DNA of 64,000 nucleotides from JBBWZH01 sp035544115 (lineage in GTDB: Bacteria; Actinomycetota; Actinomycetes; Mycobacteriales; CADCTP01): contig OY970235.1 of the NCBI GenBank assembly GCA_963714145.1, forward strand, positions 8,122,001 through 8,186,000, read 5' to 3'. This document shows, piece after piece, positions 1 through 8,365 of this stretch; the first letter of the stretch is position 1; each line of letters opens with the position of its first letter. The notes beneath the pieces were generated by a model that did no database searches, was not told the DNA's origin, and worked only from the letters and a program-made list of their open reading frames with translations. Position numbers and translations under genes: made by a program.

Positions 1-450
1 CCCCGGGGCAGCCTGGTCGAGCTGGCCGACCGGCTGACCGCGGTCGCGACCCCGGCCGGCATCTGGGCGTACGAGGCGGTCCGGGTGGCCGACCGGCGCC
101 CCCGGCTGGGTCTGGAGACCGACCACCGGACGATTCCGCACGAGGTGGGCTGGATCGGCGTCGCGGTGCACCTGGACAAGGGCTGCTACCGCGGCCAGGA
201 GACCGTCGCCCGGGTGCACAACCTGGGCCGGCCGCCGCGCCGGCTGGTGCTGCTGCACCTGTCCGGCGAGTCGCGACGCAGCTGCCGGCGCCGAAGCACC
301 CCGGTGCTGCTGGACGGCCGCGCGGTCGGTTTCGTCGGCACCGCGGTACGCCACCACGAGCTGGGCCCGATCGCGCTGGCGGTGGTCAAGCGCACCGTCC
401 CGGACGACGCCGGGCTGCTGGTGGCCGGCCAGCCGGCGGCCATCGACTGA
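1..450 (+). CDS. ygfZ: YgfZ/GcvT-like folate-binding protein, 3' part (start outside window)
   Basis: The visible 149 residues are the C-terminal part of a YgfZ-type protein; the gene starts before base 1. The family signature K-G-C-Y-x-G-Q-E lies at visible residues about 60-67. YgfZ proteins bind tetrahydrofolate and support Fe-S enzymes in the cytoplasm. From base 271 to 303 the frame gives an Arg/Ser/Cys-rich stretch foreign to the family, while the -1 frame reads SATQLPAPKHP and joins smoothly to VLLDGRAVGFVGTAV. I infer one lost base near 271-275 and one extra base at 303 that cancel each other, so the local protein sequence is wrong but the frame is restored. The alternative name is aminomethyltransferase (GcvT), but the cysteine motif favours YgfZ. 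Confidence 0.85.
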   Translation, partial: PRGSLVELADRLTAVATPAGIWAYEAVRVADRRPRLGLETDHRTIPHEVGWIGVAVHLDKGCYRGQETVARVHNLGRPPRRLVLLHLSGESRRSCRRRSTPVLLDGRAVGFVGTAVRHHELGPIALAVVKRTVPDDAGLLVAGQPAAID

Positions 451-563
451 GCCGCCTAGCACGCTGCGGGCCGCCGCGGCGGCCGTCGGCGCAAGTTGTG
501 GACAGCGGTTCTGGCTGTGGATGACCGCCGACGTCCAGGCCCCGGACATGCCACGATCGCTCC

Positions 564-1424
564 ATGACCGCCCGCACCCTGATCACCGTCGCTCCGACCG
601 GCGCCGAGTCGGCCAAGGCTGACGTGCCGGCGCTGCCGGTGACCCTGGACGAGCTGGTCGATACGGCACAGGCGTGCGCCACGGCCGGCGCGAGCGTGAT
701 CCACGTGCACATCCGGGACGACGCCGCCCAGCCCACCCTCGACCTGGGCCGGCTGCGGGCCACCGTGGCGGCGCTGCGGGCGGAGACCGACCTGATCGTG
801 CAGCTGTCCTCGGGCGGCGCGGTGACCGATCCGGAGGCCGACCGGCTGGCCGTGCTCGACGCCGAGCCGGACATGGCCTCCTGCACGATGGGCACCGTCA
901 ACTTCGGCGACGACGTGTTCCTGAACCGCTGGGAGTTCATCGTCGACCTGCACACCCGGATGCAGGAGCGCGGGATCGTGCCCGAGTACGAGATCTTCGA
1001 CCTGGGCCACCTGGCCGCGCTGCAGCGCCTGCTCGACCGGCACGGCCTGCCGTACGGCGGGCACGTGCACGTCGACCTGGTGATGGGGGTGCCGGGCGGG
1101 ATGCCGGGCACCGTGCAGGCGCTGGCCGCGGCGGTGCAGATGCTGCCGGCCGGGGCCACCTTCTCGGCCACCGGGATCGGCCGGGCGACCATGCCGGTGC
1201 TGCTCGCGTCCCTGTCCGCCGGCGGCCACCTGCGGGTCGGCATGGAGGACACGCTGACCTACGCGCAGGGCCAGCCGGTGCGAGACAACGCGCAGCTGGT
1301 GCACCGCGCGGCCAGCATCGCCGAGCTGGCGCAGCGGCCGGCCATGCCGGTGGCCGAGGCCCGGGCGCTGCTCGGCATCCGGGATCGCCGGCCGGCCCCG
1401 GCGCAGGCGGCCACCGGTGCCTGA
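564..1424 (+). CDS. Beta-keto acid cleavage enzyme (BKACE, DUF849 family)
   Basis: A 286-residue TIM-barrel protein of the BKACE (3-keto-5-aminohexanoate cleavage enzyme) family, which condenses a beta-keto acid with acetyl-CoA to give acetoacetate and a CoA ester. The metal-binding residues fit the family: His47 and His49 in IHVHIRD and Glu228 in GMEDT; HVHVD near residue 167 is a second conserved patch. Length is normal for the family. The substrate cannot be told from sequence because members range from lysine fermentation to carnitine and beta-alanine derivatives. The stop overlaps the GTG start of the asparaginase gene by 8 bases, so the two are probably co-transcribed. Confidence 0.85.
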   Translation: MTARTLITVAPTGAESAKADVPALPVTLDELVDTAQACATAGASVIHVHIRDDAAQPTLDLGRLRATVAALRAETDLIVQLSSGGAVTDPEADRLAVLDAEPDMASCTMGTVNFGDDVFLNRWEFIVDLHTRMQERGIVPEYEIFDLGHLAALQRLLDRHGLPYGGHVHVDLVMGVPGGMPGTVQALAAAVQMLPAGATFSATGIGRATMPVLLASLSAGGHLRVGMEDTLTYAQGQPVRDNAQLVHRAASIAELAQRPAMPVAEARALLGIRDRRPAPAQAATGA

Positions 1425-2393
1425 GCCGATCGTGGACGGTGGGGTGGAGCTGGTCGAAGTGATCCGCTCCGGGTTCGTCGAGTGCGTGCACCGCGGCTCG
1501 GTGATCGCGCTCGACGCGGAGGCCGGCGTGGTGCTCAAGGCCGGCGAACCGGGCCGGCCGTGTTCCCGCGCTCGGCGCACAAGCCGCTGCAGGCGGTCGC
1601 CATGGTGCGGGCCGGGCTGGTCCTGCCGCCGCCCGACCTGGTGCTGGCCGCCGCCTCGCACTCCGGCGAGCACGCGCACGTCCGCCGGATCCGCGACCTG
1701 CTGATCCGCAACGGGCTGCCGGAGAGCGCGCTGATCTGCCCGCCGGCGCTGCCGCTCGGCGCGGAAGCCGCGGACAACGTGCTGGCCAGTGGCGGTGGCA
1801 AGACCCGGGTGTTCATGAACTGCTCCGGCAAGCACACCGCGATGCTGCTGACCTGCGTCGCCAACGGCTGGCCGACCGAGCGGTACGTCGACCCGGAGCA
1901 TCCGCTGCAGCAGGCCATCCGGGCCACCATCGAGGATCTGGCCGCTGAGCCGGTCAGCGCGGTCGGGGTGGACGGCTGCGGCGCGCCGGTGTTCGCGTTC
2001 AGCCTGATCGGGCTGGCCCGCGCGTACCAGCGGCTGGTCGTGGCCGAGCCGGGCAGCCCGGAGCGGGCGGTGGCCGACGCGATGCGGGCGCATCCCGATC
2101 TGCTCGGTGGCACCGGCCGGGACGTCACCCGGCTGATGGCCGGCGTCCCCGGGCTGATCGCGAAGGACGGCGCCGAGGGTGTCTACGCGGCGGCGCTACC
2201 CGGCGGCGGGGCGGTAGCCCTCAAGATCTCCGACGGCGCCGCCCGGGCCCGGCTGCCGGTGCTGGTCGCGGCGCTGCGCCGGCTGGGCGTCTCCGCACTG
2301 GTGCTGGACGAGCTGGCCGAGGAGCCGGTGCCCGGCGGCGGCCGGCAGGTCGGCGTGGTCCGGCTACGCCGCGGGGTGCTCGCGGATGACTGA
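1417..2393 (+). CDS. Asparaginase (asparaginase II / PF06089-like), frameshifted
   Basis: Translates as a cytoplasmic asparaginase of the type common in Actinobacteria (roughly 325 residues), hydrolysing L-asparagine to aspartate and ammonia. The first part (GVELVEVIRSGFVECVHRG) is in the GTG 1417 frame and the rest (VFPRSAHKPLQAVAMVRAG onward) is in the -1 frame. The junction is at about base 1560, where a G seems to be missing in ccg(g)tgttc; restoring it gives P-V-F-P-R-S. Conserved patches such as MNCSGKHTAMLLTC and VGVDGCGAPVFAF are intact. A natural pseudogene is possible, but single-base errors elsewhere in the window make a sequencing error more likely. It overlaps the upstream BKACE gene. 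Confidence 0.8.
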
Positions 2394-2409
2394 ACGGTCG
2401 AACCGTTCA
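2391..2409. promoter_or_regulatory. Inverted repeat overlapping the asparaginase stop codon
   Basis: TGAACGGT-cga-ACCGTTCA is a perfect 8-base inverted repeat with a 3-base spacer. It contains the asparaginase stop codon and lies about 95 bases before the sigma-like fusion gene. The form resembles a TetR-family operator, but a short transcription-termination hairpin is equally possible. There is no T tract. Confidence 0.35.
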
Positions 2410-2488
2410 GTAACCAATTCCGCAGTACCGGGTAGCCCAATGGGGGGATCCGGGGCGTCTGTGTTCGCTCCGGGTGGTCGAATCGCGC

Positions 2489-2494
2489 TACGGT
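2489..2494 (+). promoter_or_regulatory. -10 hexamer TACGGT, leaderless start
   Basis: TACGGT ends 8 bases before GTG 2503, with no ribosome binding site between. This supports GTG 2503 as transcription and translation start of the sigma-like fusion. Confidence 0.45.
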
Positions 2495-2502
2495 CTCGGG
2501 CC

Positions 2503-3771
2503 GTGGACGACCGAGCGTTAGCCACCGCGCTGGCGGAAGGTCGCCTGGATGGGCTGTTGCAGGCTCACGACCACTACGCCGGTTCGCTGTTCGATTACGG
2601 ACACGACCTGCTGGGCAGTGAGGAAGCCGCCATCGGGGCGGTCCGGGACGCCCTGCTGATCGGCTACGAGCAGACCGCAGGGCCCGCCGGTGGCCGGTTG
2701 GCCGACGGCGGCCGGCTGGCCGACGGGAGCCGGTTGGGCGCCTGGCTGTACGCGCTGACCCGCAACGAGTGCGTCCGGCGGCTGCGACACGCCCGTTCCG
2801 CCGACCTGGACGGTGAGCTGCTCAGCCTGGCGCACCGGCACCGGCTGCCCACCGCGGACATCGCCGCCATCCTCGGGGTGAGCTCCGATGACGTGACCCA
2901 CCGGCTGCGGCTGGCCAGGGCGGCCGGCACCGATCTGAGCACCGACGCCGAGCCGCCCGCGGCGCCGCCCGCGCTGCGCGCCCAGTTGATCACCGGCCTG
3001 GATCCGGACGCCGCCGAGTACCGGGCCGCGCTGGTCCGCCGGGCCGGCCCGTTCGGTCCGGACGGGTTCCCGCAGCCGCTGGACCAGCGCCGGATCGGCG
3101 GGCACGTGCTGGCCTGGTGCACCGCCGCGGCGGTGCTGATCGCGCTGGCCGTGCTGGTGATGCTGCCCAGCGACAGATCGTCCGCCGGCCAGGCCCAGCT
3201 GGCCACGGTGCCCGGCGCCGGGGCCGCGCAGGCTCCGGAGCTGACCTCGACCGGCCAGTCCACGTTCGCCACCCGGGATGCCTGGCCGCTGCCGCAGGCG
3301 GACACCCTGCACCCGGGCGCCAGCGCCGCGTCGCCCGGCGCGCCGGCCGGCCAGGACGACCAGGTGGCCACCACCACGCCGCCGGCCGCCGGCAGCAGCG
3401 CGCCCAACACGGTGGTGCCACCGCCCACCGGCCGGTCACCGCGGCTGGACGGGCCGGCGTCCTCGGCCGGCGACGGCGCGCTGGCCACCTGGTTCCAGAA
3501 CCGGACCGCCCCGGCCTGTACGGCGATGTGGACGGCCCGGGTGCACGTGGTCGTGCTCAGCGAGGCGGCCGGCGCGGTGAGCCGGGTCGCCGGCAGTTGG
3601 GCCGACCAGGGCCAGGCGCACCCGGTCACGCTGCAGCGGTCCGGCCAGGAGTGGGCCGCGACGGTCACCGGGCTGCCGACCGGCCGTCAGGTGACGCTGA
3701 CAGTGCGGGCCGCCGGCGCCCGCGGCCCGGTTGCCAGCGGTTCGGCCCGCTTGCTGTACCGATGCTCCTGA
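2503..3771 (+). CDS. ECF sigma-like protein fused to a membrane anchor and C-terminal extracellular domain
   Basis: A 422-residue fusion. Residues 1 to about 75 resemble sigma region 2 (LDGLLQAHDHYAGSLFDYG, then an acidic helix and an Arg-rich LYALTRNECVRRLRHARS). Residues about 115-142 resemble the region 4 helix-turn-helix (LPTADIAAILGVSSDDVTHRL). A single transmembrane helix at about 201-222 (VLAWCTAAAVLIALAVLVM) is followed by a Ser/Pro/Thr-rich linker and a C-terminal domain from about residue 326 with two cysteines, one near the start and one next to the end. Sigma factors are normally soluble, so this is either a membrane-tethered regulator or a sigma fold reused as an anti-sigma-like partner. 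Start chosen at GTG 2503 because a TACGGT hexamer sits 8 bases upstream; an in-frame GTG/ATG further upstream would overlap the asparaginase end. Confidence 0.7.
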   Translation: MDDRALATALAEGRLDGLLQAHDHYAGSLFDYGHDLLGSEEAAIGAVRDALLIGYEQTAGPAGGRLADGGRLADGSRLGAWLYALTRNECVRRLRHARSADLDGELLSLAHRHRLPTADIAAILGVSSDDVTHRLRLARAAGTDLSTDAEPPAAPPALRAQLITGLDPDAAEYRAALVRRAGPFGPDGFPQPLDQRRIGGHVLAWCTAAAVLIALAVLVMLPSDRSSAGQAQLATVPGAGAAQAPELTSTGQSTFATRDAWPLPQADTLHPGASAASPGAPAGQDDQVATTTPPAAGSSAPNTVVPPPTGRSPRLDGPASSAGDGALATWFQNRTAPACTAMWTARVHVVVLSEAAGAVSRVAGSWADQGQAHPVTLQRSGQEWAATVTGLPTGRQVTLTVRAAGARGPVASGSARLLYRCS

Positions 3772-3835
3772 CGCATTCCCGACTCTGCACCGCTCCGGCG
3801 TGCGAACCCTCACACCCGTAGTGCTTGCTGGCCGC

Positions 3836-3864
3836 TTGCAACAGCTAGCACCCGGACATAGAGT
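3836..3864 (+). promoter_or_regulatory. Promoter of the XRE regulator gene
   Basis: TTGCAA (3836-3841), 17-base spacer, TAGAGT (3859-3864): a good match to the housekeeping sigma-70 consensus. Predicted transcription start is near 3871, about 50 bases before ATG 3922. The direct repeat gcttgc at 3823-3828 and 3834-3839 overlaps the -35 and could be an autoregulatory site. Confidence 0.6.
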
Positions 3865-3921
3865 CGGGGGCGTCAGGCCATCATGAGCCGGTCACCCGAG
3901 CTGGGAGGGAGTGCGCGCGAG

Positions 3922-4452
3922 ATGCCTTCGCTGTCCATGCGGGACGTCGGCGAGTACATCCGCGAGCAGCGCCGCGCGGCGCAGGTCTCCCTCCGGCAAC
4001 TGGCCCGGCTCGCTGGTGTGAGCAACCCGTACCTGTCCCAGATCGAGCGGGGCCTGCGCAAACCGAGCGCGGAGATCCTGCAGCAGATCGCCAAGGGCCT
4101 GCGGATCTCGGCCGAGCAGCTCTACATCCAGGCCGGCATCCTCGACGAGCGCTTGAGCGACACCGAAGTGGTGGCCGCGATCCTGGCCGACGCCGCCCTG
4201 ACCGAGCGGCAGAAGCAGGTCCTGCTGGAGATCTACGAGTCGTTCCGCACCGAGAACGCCAGCCGGGCCGCCGCGGACGTGGTGGGGAACCCCCGTCCGG
4301 CCACCGAAGACCGCGCCGCCGGCCAGCCGGAGCCGCCACCGGCCGACCTGGCGGAGCCGATGGATCCGACCGCACCGGTCGAGCTGGCGGAGCCGATCGA
4401 CCTCGTCCAGCCGGCGCCGCCGGTGGACGGAAAGTCGACCCGGTCGGCCTGA
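3922..4452 (+). CDS. XRE-family transcriptional regulator (Rv0474-like), next to hbhA-like gene
   Basis: About 176 residues. An N-terminal Cro/C1-type helix-turn-helix (IREQRRAAQVSLRQLARLAG, VSNPYLSQIERG) covers residues roughly 8-60; the middle is a helical segment (LSDTEVVAAILADAALTER) and the last 60 residues are Pro/Glu/Ala-rich with a repeated PVELAEP-type unit. From memory, M. tuberculosis has the same pair, Rv0474 followed by hbhA (Rv0475), so control of the neighbour is a reasonable inference. ATG 3922 is chosen because GGGAGGG lies upstream; ATG 3883 and ATG 3937 are alternatives, the former giving 13 more residues. Confidence 0.8.
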   Translation: MPSLSMRDVGEYIREQRRAAQVSLRQLARLAGVSNPYLSQIERGLRKPSAEILQQIAKGLRISAEQLYIQAGILDERLSDTEVVAAILADAALTERQKQVLLEIYESFRTENASRAAADVVGNPRPATEDRAAGQPEPPPADLAEPMDPTAPVELAEPIDLVQPAPPVDGKSTRSA

Positions 4453-4527
4453 CCGCCACCCACTCGGGCCGCCCGCGCTGACGCGCCGGCCCGAGCCGAT
4501 ACCCCCATGCAGTGAAGGAGTTGTGAC

Positions 4528-4998
4528 ATGCCTACTGGCACCGACGTCAAGAAGTACGGCGAGACCGTCCTGGAGCAGGGCAAGGCCGCGCTGGACGAGG
4601 CCCGCAAGCCGCTGTTCGCCGCGGTCGGCGCGACCAACCTCGCCTTCGACCAGCTGCGGGCGCAGCTGCGCGACCTGCCCGCCGAGACCCAGGAGCAGCT
4701 GCGCAAGCTGCAGGACCGGGCCGGCACGCTGGACCGCGCCAAGGTCCGCAAGGTGGTCGAGGACTACGCCGACCAGGCCCGCGAGACCTACATCACGCTG
4801 GCTCAGCGGGGCGAGAAGGTGGTCCGCCAGCTGCGCCGCGACCCGCGGGTGCGCAGCGCGTTCGACCAGACCGAGGACCTGGTGGAGCGCGCCGAGGAGA
4901 CCGTGACCGGCCGGCCGGCGAAGCCGGCCCGGACCAGCACGGCCACCAAGGCGCCGGCCCGCAAGACCACGGCCCGCAAGACCACGCCGAAGTCCTGA
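4528..4998 (+). CDS. hbhA: Heparin-binding haemagglutinin (HbhA)-like protein
   Basis: A 156-residue, almost fully helical protein with a long predicted coiled coil (residues about 10-115: KKYGETVLEQGKAALDEARK, then VVEDYADQARETYITLAQRG) and a short Lys/Ala/Thr-rich basic tail (KAPARKTTARKTTPKS). This is the HbhA architecture; the mycobacterial protein is a surface adhesin that binds heparan sulphate through its Lys-rich tail. The tail here is shorter than in mycobacteria, so adhesion is not proven and a role in lipid inclusions, polar growth or DNA binding is possible. A strong gaaggag lies 8 bases before the ATG. The gene ends at a perfect hairpin terminator. Confidence 0.75.
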   Translation: MPTGTDVKKYGETVLEQGKAALDEARKPLFAAVGATNLAFDQLRAQLRDLPAETQEQLRKLQDRAGTLDRAKVRKVVEDYADQARETYITLAQRGEKVVRQLRRDPRVRSAFDQTEDLVERAEETVTGRPAKPARTSTATKAPARKTTARKTTPKS

Positions 4999-5010
4999 CC
5001 CAGCCACACC

Positions 5011-5040
5011 GGAGCCCCGGGGCAACCGCCCCGGGGCTCC
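5011..5040. terminator. Bidirectional hairpin terminator
   Basis: GGAGCCCCGGGGC, loop AACC, then the exact complement: a 13-base perfect GC stem between the convergent hbhA-like gene and the anti-sigma gene. No T tract, as is common for terminators in high-GC Actinobacteria. Confidence 0.8.
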
Positions 5041-5050
5041 GTGCTGCCAG

Positions 5051-6067
5051 CTACCAGCGCAGGCCGTCCGCGATCCGGACCAGGTCGGCGGTGCTGGGCA
5101 GCAGGTTCAGCTGGTCGACGCCGCTGGCCCGCAACTCGATCGTCTCGCCCCGCTCGGACCAGGTCAGCTGCCACGACAGCATCGGCCGGCCGGGCTGGGC
5201 CACCCGACCGAGCCGGAGCTGAGCCTGCTGGCCGTGCACCAGGACGGCTCGCGGTGGGTCCCAGACCGGCTCCGACGGGTCCACCGGCGTAGCCGCCGGG
5301 ACCGGCCCGAAGTACTGCCGGACGGCCAGGGACACGCCCGTCAGCAGCGTCGGTGACAGCTTCTTCCGGTACGAGGCGGTGCATTGCCGCACCGGCCCGT
5401 CGGCCTGGACCGACGTCCCCGGACCCAGCTGGACCAGGGGCGCGCACCACTCGAACCCGTCCGCGAACCCCGGCGGCAGGTAGCCGACCGTGGCCGCCCG
5501 CCGCAGGTCGAAGACCGGCAGCAGCGGGCCGTCCGCGCCGAACCGTACCCGCCGGTCGCCGAGCGGCCGGGTGAGCTGGACCCGGACCGGTATCGGACCC
5601 TTGATGCAGGTCAGTTGGGTGACCGGCGGCGGGTCCGGGGCGAGCGACAGCCGTACCTCGCTCGTGGTCTCGTCCGCGACCAGCTTCACCGCGGCCGCAC
5701 ACCCGTCCCGTCCCGTGAGCTGCCCATCCGCGCTGAGCACCCGGCCGTCCCGGCTGAGCTGGACGTTGCCGAGCTGGTTGGTGCCGCCCGGGCTGTCGCT
5801 GACCAGGCTGGCTACCGCGAGCCCGGCGGCGATGGTCGCCGCGACAGTGGTGCCCCAGCCGGTGGCCAGCCGGGCCGTGGATCGGCGCGGGCGATCCGGG
5901 CGCGGCAACTCGTACGGTCCGTCGGCTGGCGGTGGCGGCAGCAGCCAGCGGGCCCAGCGGGCGCGCCGGCGGCCGGCCCGGACCAGCTGGTCGGCGGTCA
6001 GCCGGGTCGGCGGCTGATCCTCGAGCATCGTCGCGAGCAGGCTGCGGAAGTCGGTGTCGTCGGTCAT
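5051..6067 (-). CDS. Membrane anti-sigma factor-like protein, copy 1
   Basis: 338 residues. A short cytoplasmic N-terminus (MTDDTDFRSLLATMLEDQPP) is followed by one transmembrane helix at about residues 70-88 (TTVAATIAAGLAVASLVS) and a large outer domain with cysteines. Its ATG overlaps the stop of the upstream ECF sigma gene (ATGA), the usual coupling of sigma and anti-sigma genes. The zinc-binding H-x3-C-x2-C anti-sigma motif is absent, so the assignment rests on topology and coupling. It is clearly paralogous to the product of 6680-7705: both share T-x-Y/I-GYLPPG, V-x-QYFG and L-T-A-D motifs and length. Confidence 0.65.
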   Translation of the reverse strand: MTDDTDFRSLLATMLEDQPPTRLTADQLVRAGRRRARWARWLLPPPPADGPYELPRPDRPRRSTARLATGWGTTVAATIAAGLAVASLVSDSPGGTNQLGNVQLSRDGRVLSADGQLTGRDGCAAAVKLVADETTSEVRLSLAPDPPPVTQLTCIKGPIPVRVQLTRPLGDRRVRFGADGPLLPVFDLRRAATVGYLPPGFADGFEWCAPLVQLGPGTSVQADGPVRQCTASYRKKLSPTLLTGVSLAVRQYFGPVPAATPVDPSEPVWDPPRAVLVHGQQAQLRLGRVAQPGRPMLSWQLTWSERGETIELRASGVDQLNLLPSTADLVRIADGLRW

Positions 6068-6594
6068 GCCTGGGTCTCCAGTTCCTGCTCGGGCCGCGGC
6101 TGGCCGGTGAGCGTCTGGCGCAGCGCGGCCAACCCGGCCGCGGCCTGGCTCTTCACGGTCCCGGTCGAGATGCCGAGCAGCCGGGCGGTCTCGGCGACGT
6201 CGAAGTCCTCCCAGTAGCGCAGCACCAGCACCGCCCGCTGCCCGGGTGGCAACTGCCGCAGCAACTGCCGCTGCCACTCCCGGTCGGCCACCCCCGCGGT
6301 GCCGTCCGGGGCCGGTACCGGATGGTCGGCCAGCGGGTCGGCCACCGGGTCCTCCGCGCGCCAGCGGCGCCGGCGCGCGCTGAGGTAGGTGTTGGTCAGC
6401 ACCCGGCGCGCATAGGCCCGAGGTTCGATCCACGAGGATGCCCGCGGCCAGGCTCGATACAGCTGCACGAAGGTGGTCTGCACCAGGTCCTCCGCGGTCT
6501 GCCAGTGACCGCAGAGCAGGTAGGCGGTATGCAGCAGCGGCTGTAGCTGACCGGCGACGAACTCCCGGTACTGGTTCTCGGCTTCGGCGTTCAT
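6064..6594 (-). CDS. SigE-family ECF RNA polymerase sigma factor, copy 1
   Basis: 176 residues with sigma region 2 (LLHTAYLLCGHWQTAEDLVQ, then the Arg-rich EPRAYARRVLTNTYLSARRR) and region 4 (LPPGQRAVLVLRYWEDFDVA and the helix-turn-helix ETARLLGISTGTVKSQ). This matches the actinobacterial SigE family of extracytoplasmic-function sigma factors, which recruit RNA polymerase to stress promoters. It is about 64% identical by eye to the product of 7702-8229. The downstream gene overlaps by 4 bases and encodes the presumed membrane anti-sigma partner. Confidence 0.9.
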   Translation of the reverse strand: MNAEAENQYREFVAGQLQPLLHTAYLLCGHWQTAEDLVQTTFVQLYRAWPRASSWIEPRAYARRVLTNTYLSARRRRWRAEDPVADPLADHPVPAPDGTAGVADREWQRQLLRQLPPGQRAVLVLRYWEDFDVAETARLLGISTGTVKSQAAAGLAALRQTLTGQPRPEQELETQA

Positions 6595-6679
6595 GACACC
6601 TCCGACCGGGATGACGCCGATGCCGCCCGGTGCGGTTGGGCCGGGCCCGGGCCCGGCCGGCGGGGCGGTGCCGCCGCGG

Positions 6680-7705
6680 TCAGCTCGTCCAGTGCAGGCC
6701 GAGCGCGGCCTTCGTCAGCTCGGCCTGGCTGAGCTGCGCGGGCTGGGTGGTGACGGAGGAGGTGATGAGGAGCGTCTCGTCGTGCTCGGACCACGCCAGC
6801 TGCAGCAGGTAGCTCCGGCCGGGCTTGTTGGGCAGGGTGAAGTAGCCGGCCCGCAGCTGCGCCGGGTGACCCCGCACGGTCGTCCGCACCGGCGGCTGCC
6901 AGTGGGTGTTGTCACCGGCGCCCCAGGCCATCACCTCGGCCGGGGTCGCGCCGAAGTACTGGCCCACCGTCAGCACCGCGTCCCCGTGCAGGAAGGGGGT
7001 GACGCAGGAGCCCGGCGGGGGGCCGTCGAGGGGGCCGGGTCCCCCCGCCGACGTGCCTCTGGCGCAGTCATCGATCCCACCCTTCGCGTAGCCGGGCGGC
7101 AGGTAGCCGATCGTCGCGAGGTGGGTGGTGAGTACCGCCAGCGCCGCGCCGGTGCTGTCGACCACCGATCGGCCGGCCAGCGGGGCGGCCAGCCCGACCG
7201 ACTGGTATTGGCTCTCGGTGGGGCGGCTGCCCCCGCAACGCGGTGGCCCGATCCGGTCGATCTGGACGACCAGCCGGACCGTTGTGCTGTTCTCCACAGC
7301 CCGCACGTTGTACCCCGGTGCCGGGCACGACACGACGACCCGCGTGTAGATCGTCCGGCCGTCGGACTGCAGCCGCACCGGCCCGGTGAGCACCGGCCCG
7401 GCGGACGGAGGCCCGGTGGTGGCCAGGGGCGTGGTCGAGGCCGGCTGGCTGGTGCCGCCGGTCGGCCCGGGGCCCGGGGCGGTGAGCTGCCGGTTCAGCA
7501 CCACCAGCCCGCTGGTGGCGACGACCGCCACGGCGGCGGCGGCCACGGCCAACCTCGGTCGCGGCGCGCTTCCCAGCCTGGAACGCCGGCCGAACCGCCC
7601 GCGCTCGCCGGCCGCGATCAGGTCGTCGGCGGTCAGCCGGGTCGGTGGCAGGTCCTCGCTCGCGGTGGCGAACAGCGTACGGATGTCGGCGTGGTCGTCG
7701 GTCAT
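6680..7705 (-). CDS. Membrane anti-sigma factor-like protein, copy 2
   Basis: 341 residues with the same plan as copy 1: cytoplasmic N-terminus MTDDHADIRTLFATASEDLP, a transmembrane helix at about residues 50-70 (LAVAAAAVAVVATSGLVVL), a Pro/Thr/Gly linker and an outer domain with GYLPPGYAKG, VGQYFGATPAE and conserved cysteines. ATG 7705 overlaps the stop of the upstream sigma gene. I infer that the outer domain senses an envelope signal and the short N-terminus holds the sigma factor, but no known anti-sigma domain can be recognised. Confidence 0.65.
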   Translation of the reverse strand: MTDDHADIRTLFATASEDLPPTRLTADDLIAAGERGRFGRRSRLGSAPRPRLAVAAAAVAVVATSGLVVLNRQLTAPGPGPTGGTSQPASTTPLATTGPPSAGPVLTGPVRLQSDGRTIYTRVVVSCPAPGYNVRAVENSTTVRLVVQIDRIGPPRCGGSRPTESQYQSVGLAAPLAGRSVVDSTGAALAVLTTHLATIGYLPPGYAKGGIDDCARGTSAGGPGPLDGPPPGSCVTPFLHGDAVLTVGQYFGATPAEVMAWGAGDNTHWQPPVRTTVRGHPAQLRAGYFTLPNKPGRSYLLQLAWSEHDETLLITSSVTTQPAQLSQAELTKAALGLHWTS

Positions 7706-8229
7706 GGCTGTGACTCCATCTGGTGATCGCCGTTCTGCTCGCCCAGCGCCTGCCGGAGCGTGGCGAGGCCGTCGAAGGTCTGGCGCTTGACCGTTCCGGT
7801 GGATATGCCGAGCACCCGGGCGGTCTCGGCGACGTCGAGGTCTTCCCAGAACCGCAGCACCAGCACCGCCCGCTGCCGGGGCGGCAGTTGGCGCAGCAGC
7901 CGCAGTTGCCAGTCCCGGTCGTTGACGCCGCTGGCCGGGTCCGGCGCGGTGGTGCGGGTGTCGCGCGGCGGTTCGGCCACCGGCTGCTCCGCTCGCCAGC
8001 GGCGGCGCTGGGCGGTCACGAACGCGTTGGTCAGCACCCGTCGGGCGTACGCCCGCGGCTCCTCCAGGCCGGCGATCCGCGGCCAGGACCGGTACAGCTG
8101 CACCAGCGTGATCTGGACCAGGTCCTCGGCGGTCTGCCAATGACCGCAGAGCAGGTACGCGGTGCGGAGCAGCGGGTGCAACTGGCCGGCGACGAACCCC
8201 CGGTAGCCGTCCTCGATCTCAGCGTTCAT
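7702..8229 (-). CDS. SigE-family ECF RNA polymerase sigma factor, copy 2
   Basis: 175 residues, same family as copy 1: region 2 LLRTAYLLCGHWQTAEDLVQ and EPRAYARRVLTNAFVTAQRR, region 4 helix-turn-helix ETARVLGISTGTVKRQ. Copy 2 is first in a four-gene run on the minus strand (sigma 2, anti-sigma 2, 85-base gap, sigma 1, anti-sigma 1), most simply explained by a tandem duplication of a two-gene cassette. It is divergent from the DUF2516 gene. Confidence 0.9.
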   Translation of the reverse strand: MNAEIEDGYRGFVAGQLHPLLRTAYLLCGHWQTAEDLVQITLVQLYRSWPRIAGLEEPRAYARRVLTNAFVTAQRRRWRAEQPVAEPPRDTRTTAPDPASGVNDRDWQLRLLRQLPPRQRAVLVLRFWEDLDVAETARVLGISTGTVKRQTFDGLATLRQALGEQNGDHQMESQP

Positions 8230-8353
8230 GGCACCTCCGCTGTCTGAACGCTGATCCCCGGCCGGGCGGTTGGGTCGGCGGTTCGGGTGCAGCCCGGGTC
8301 ACGGCGGGTTGGCATCCGGTGGCGGGGCCGGGCCACCCGGCCCCGCCTGGCCG

Positions 8354-8359
8354 TACTCT
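8354..8359 (+). promoter_or_regulatory. -10 hexamer TACTCT, leaderless start
   Basis: TACTCT ends 6 bases before GTG 8366; supports a leaderless transcript and the GTG start of the DUF2516 gene. Confidence 0.5.
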
Positions 8360-8365
8360 TGGCTG

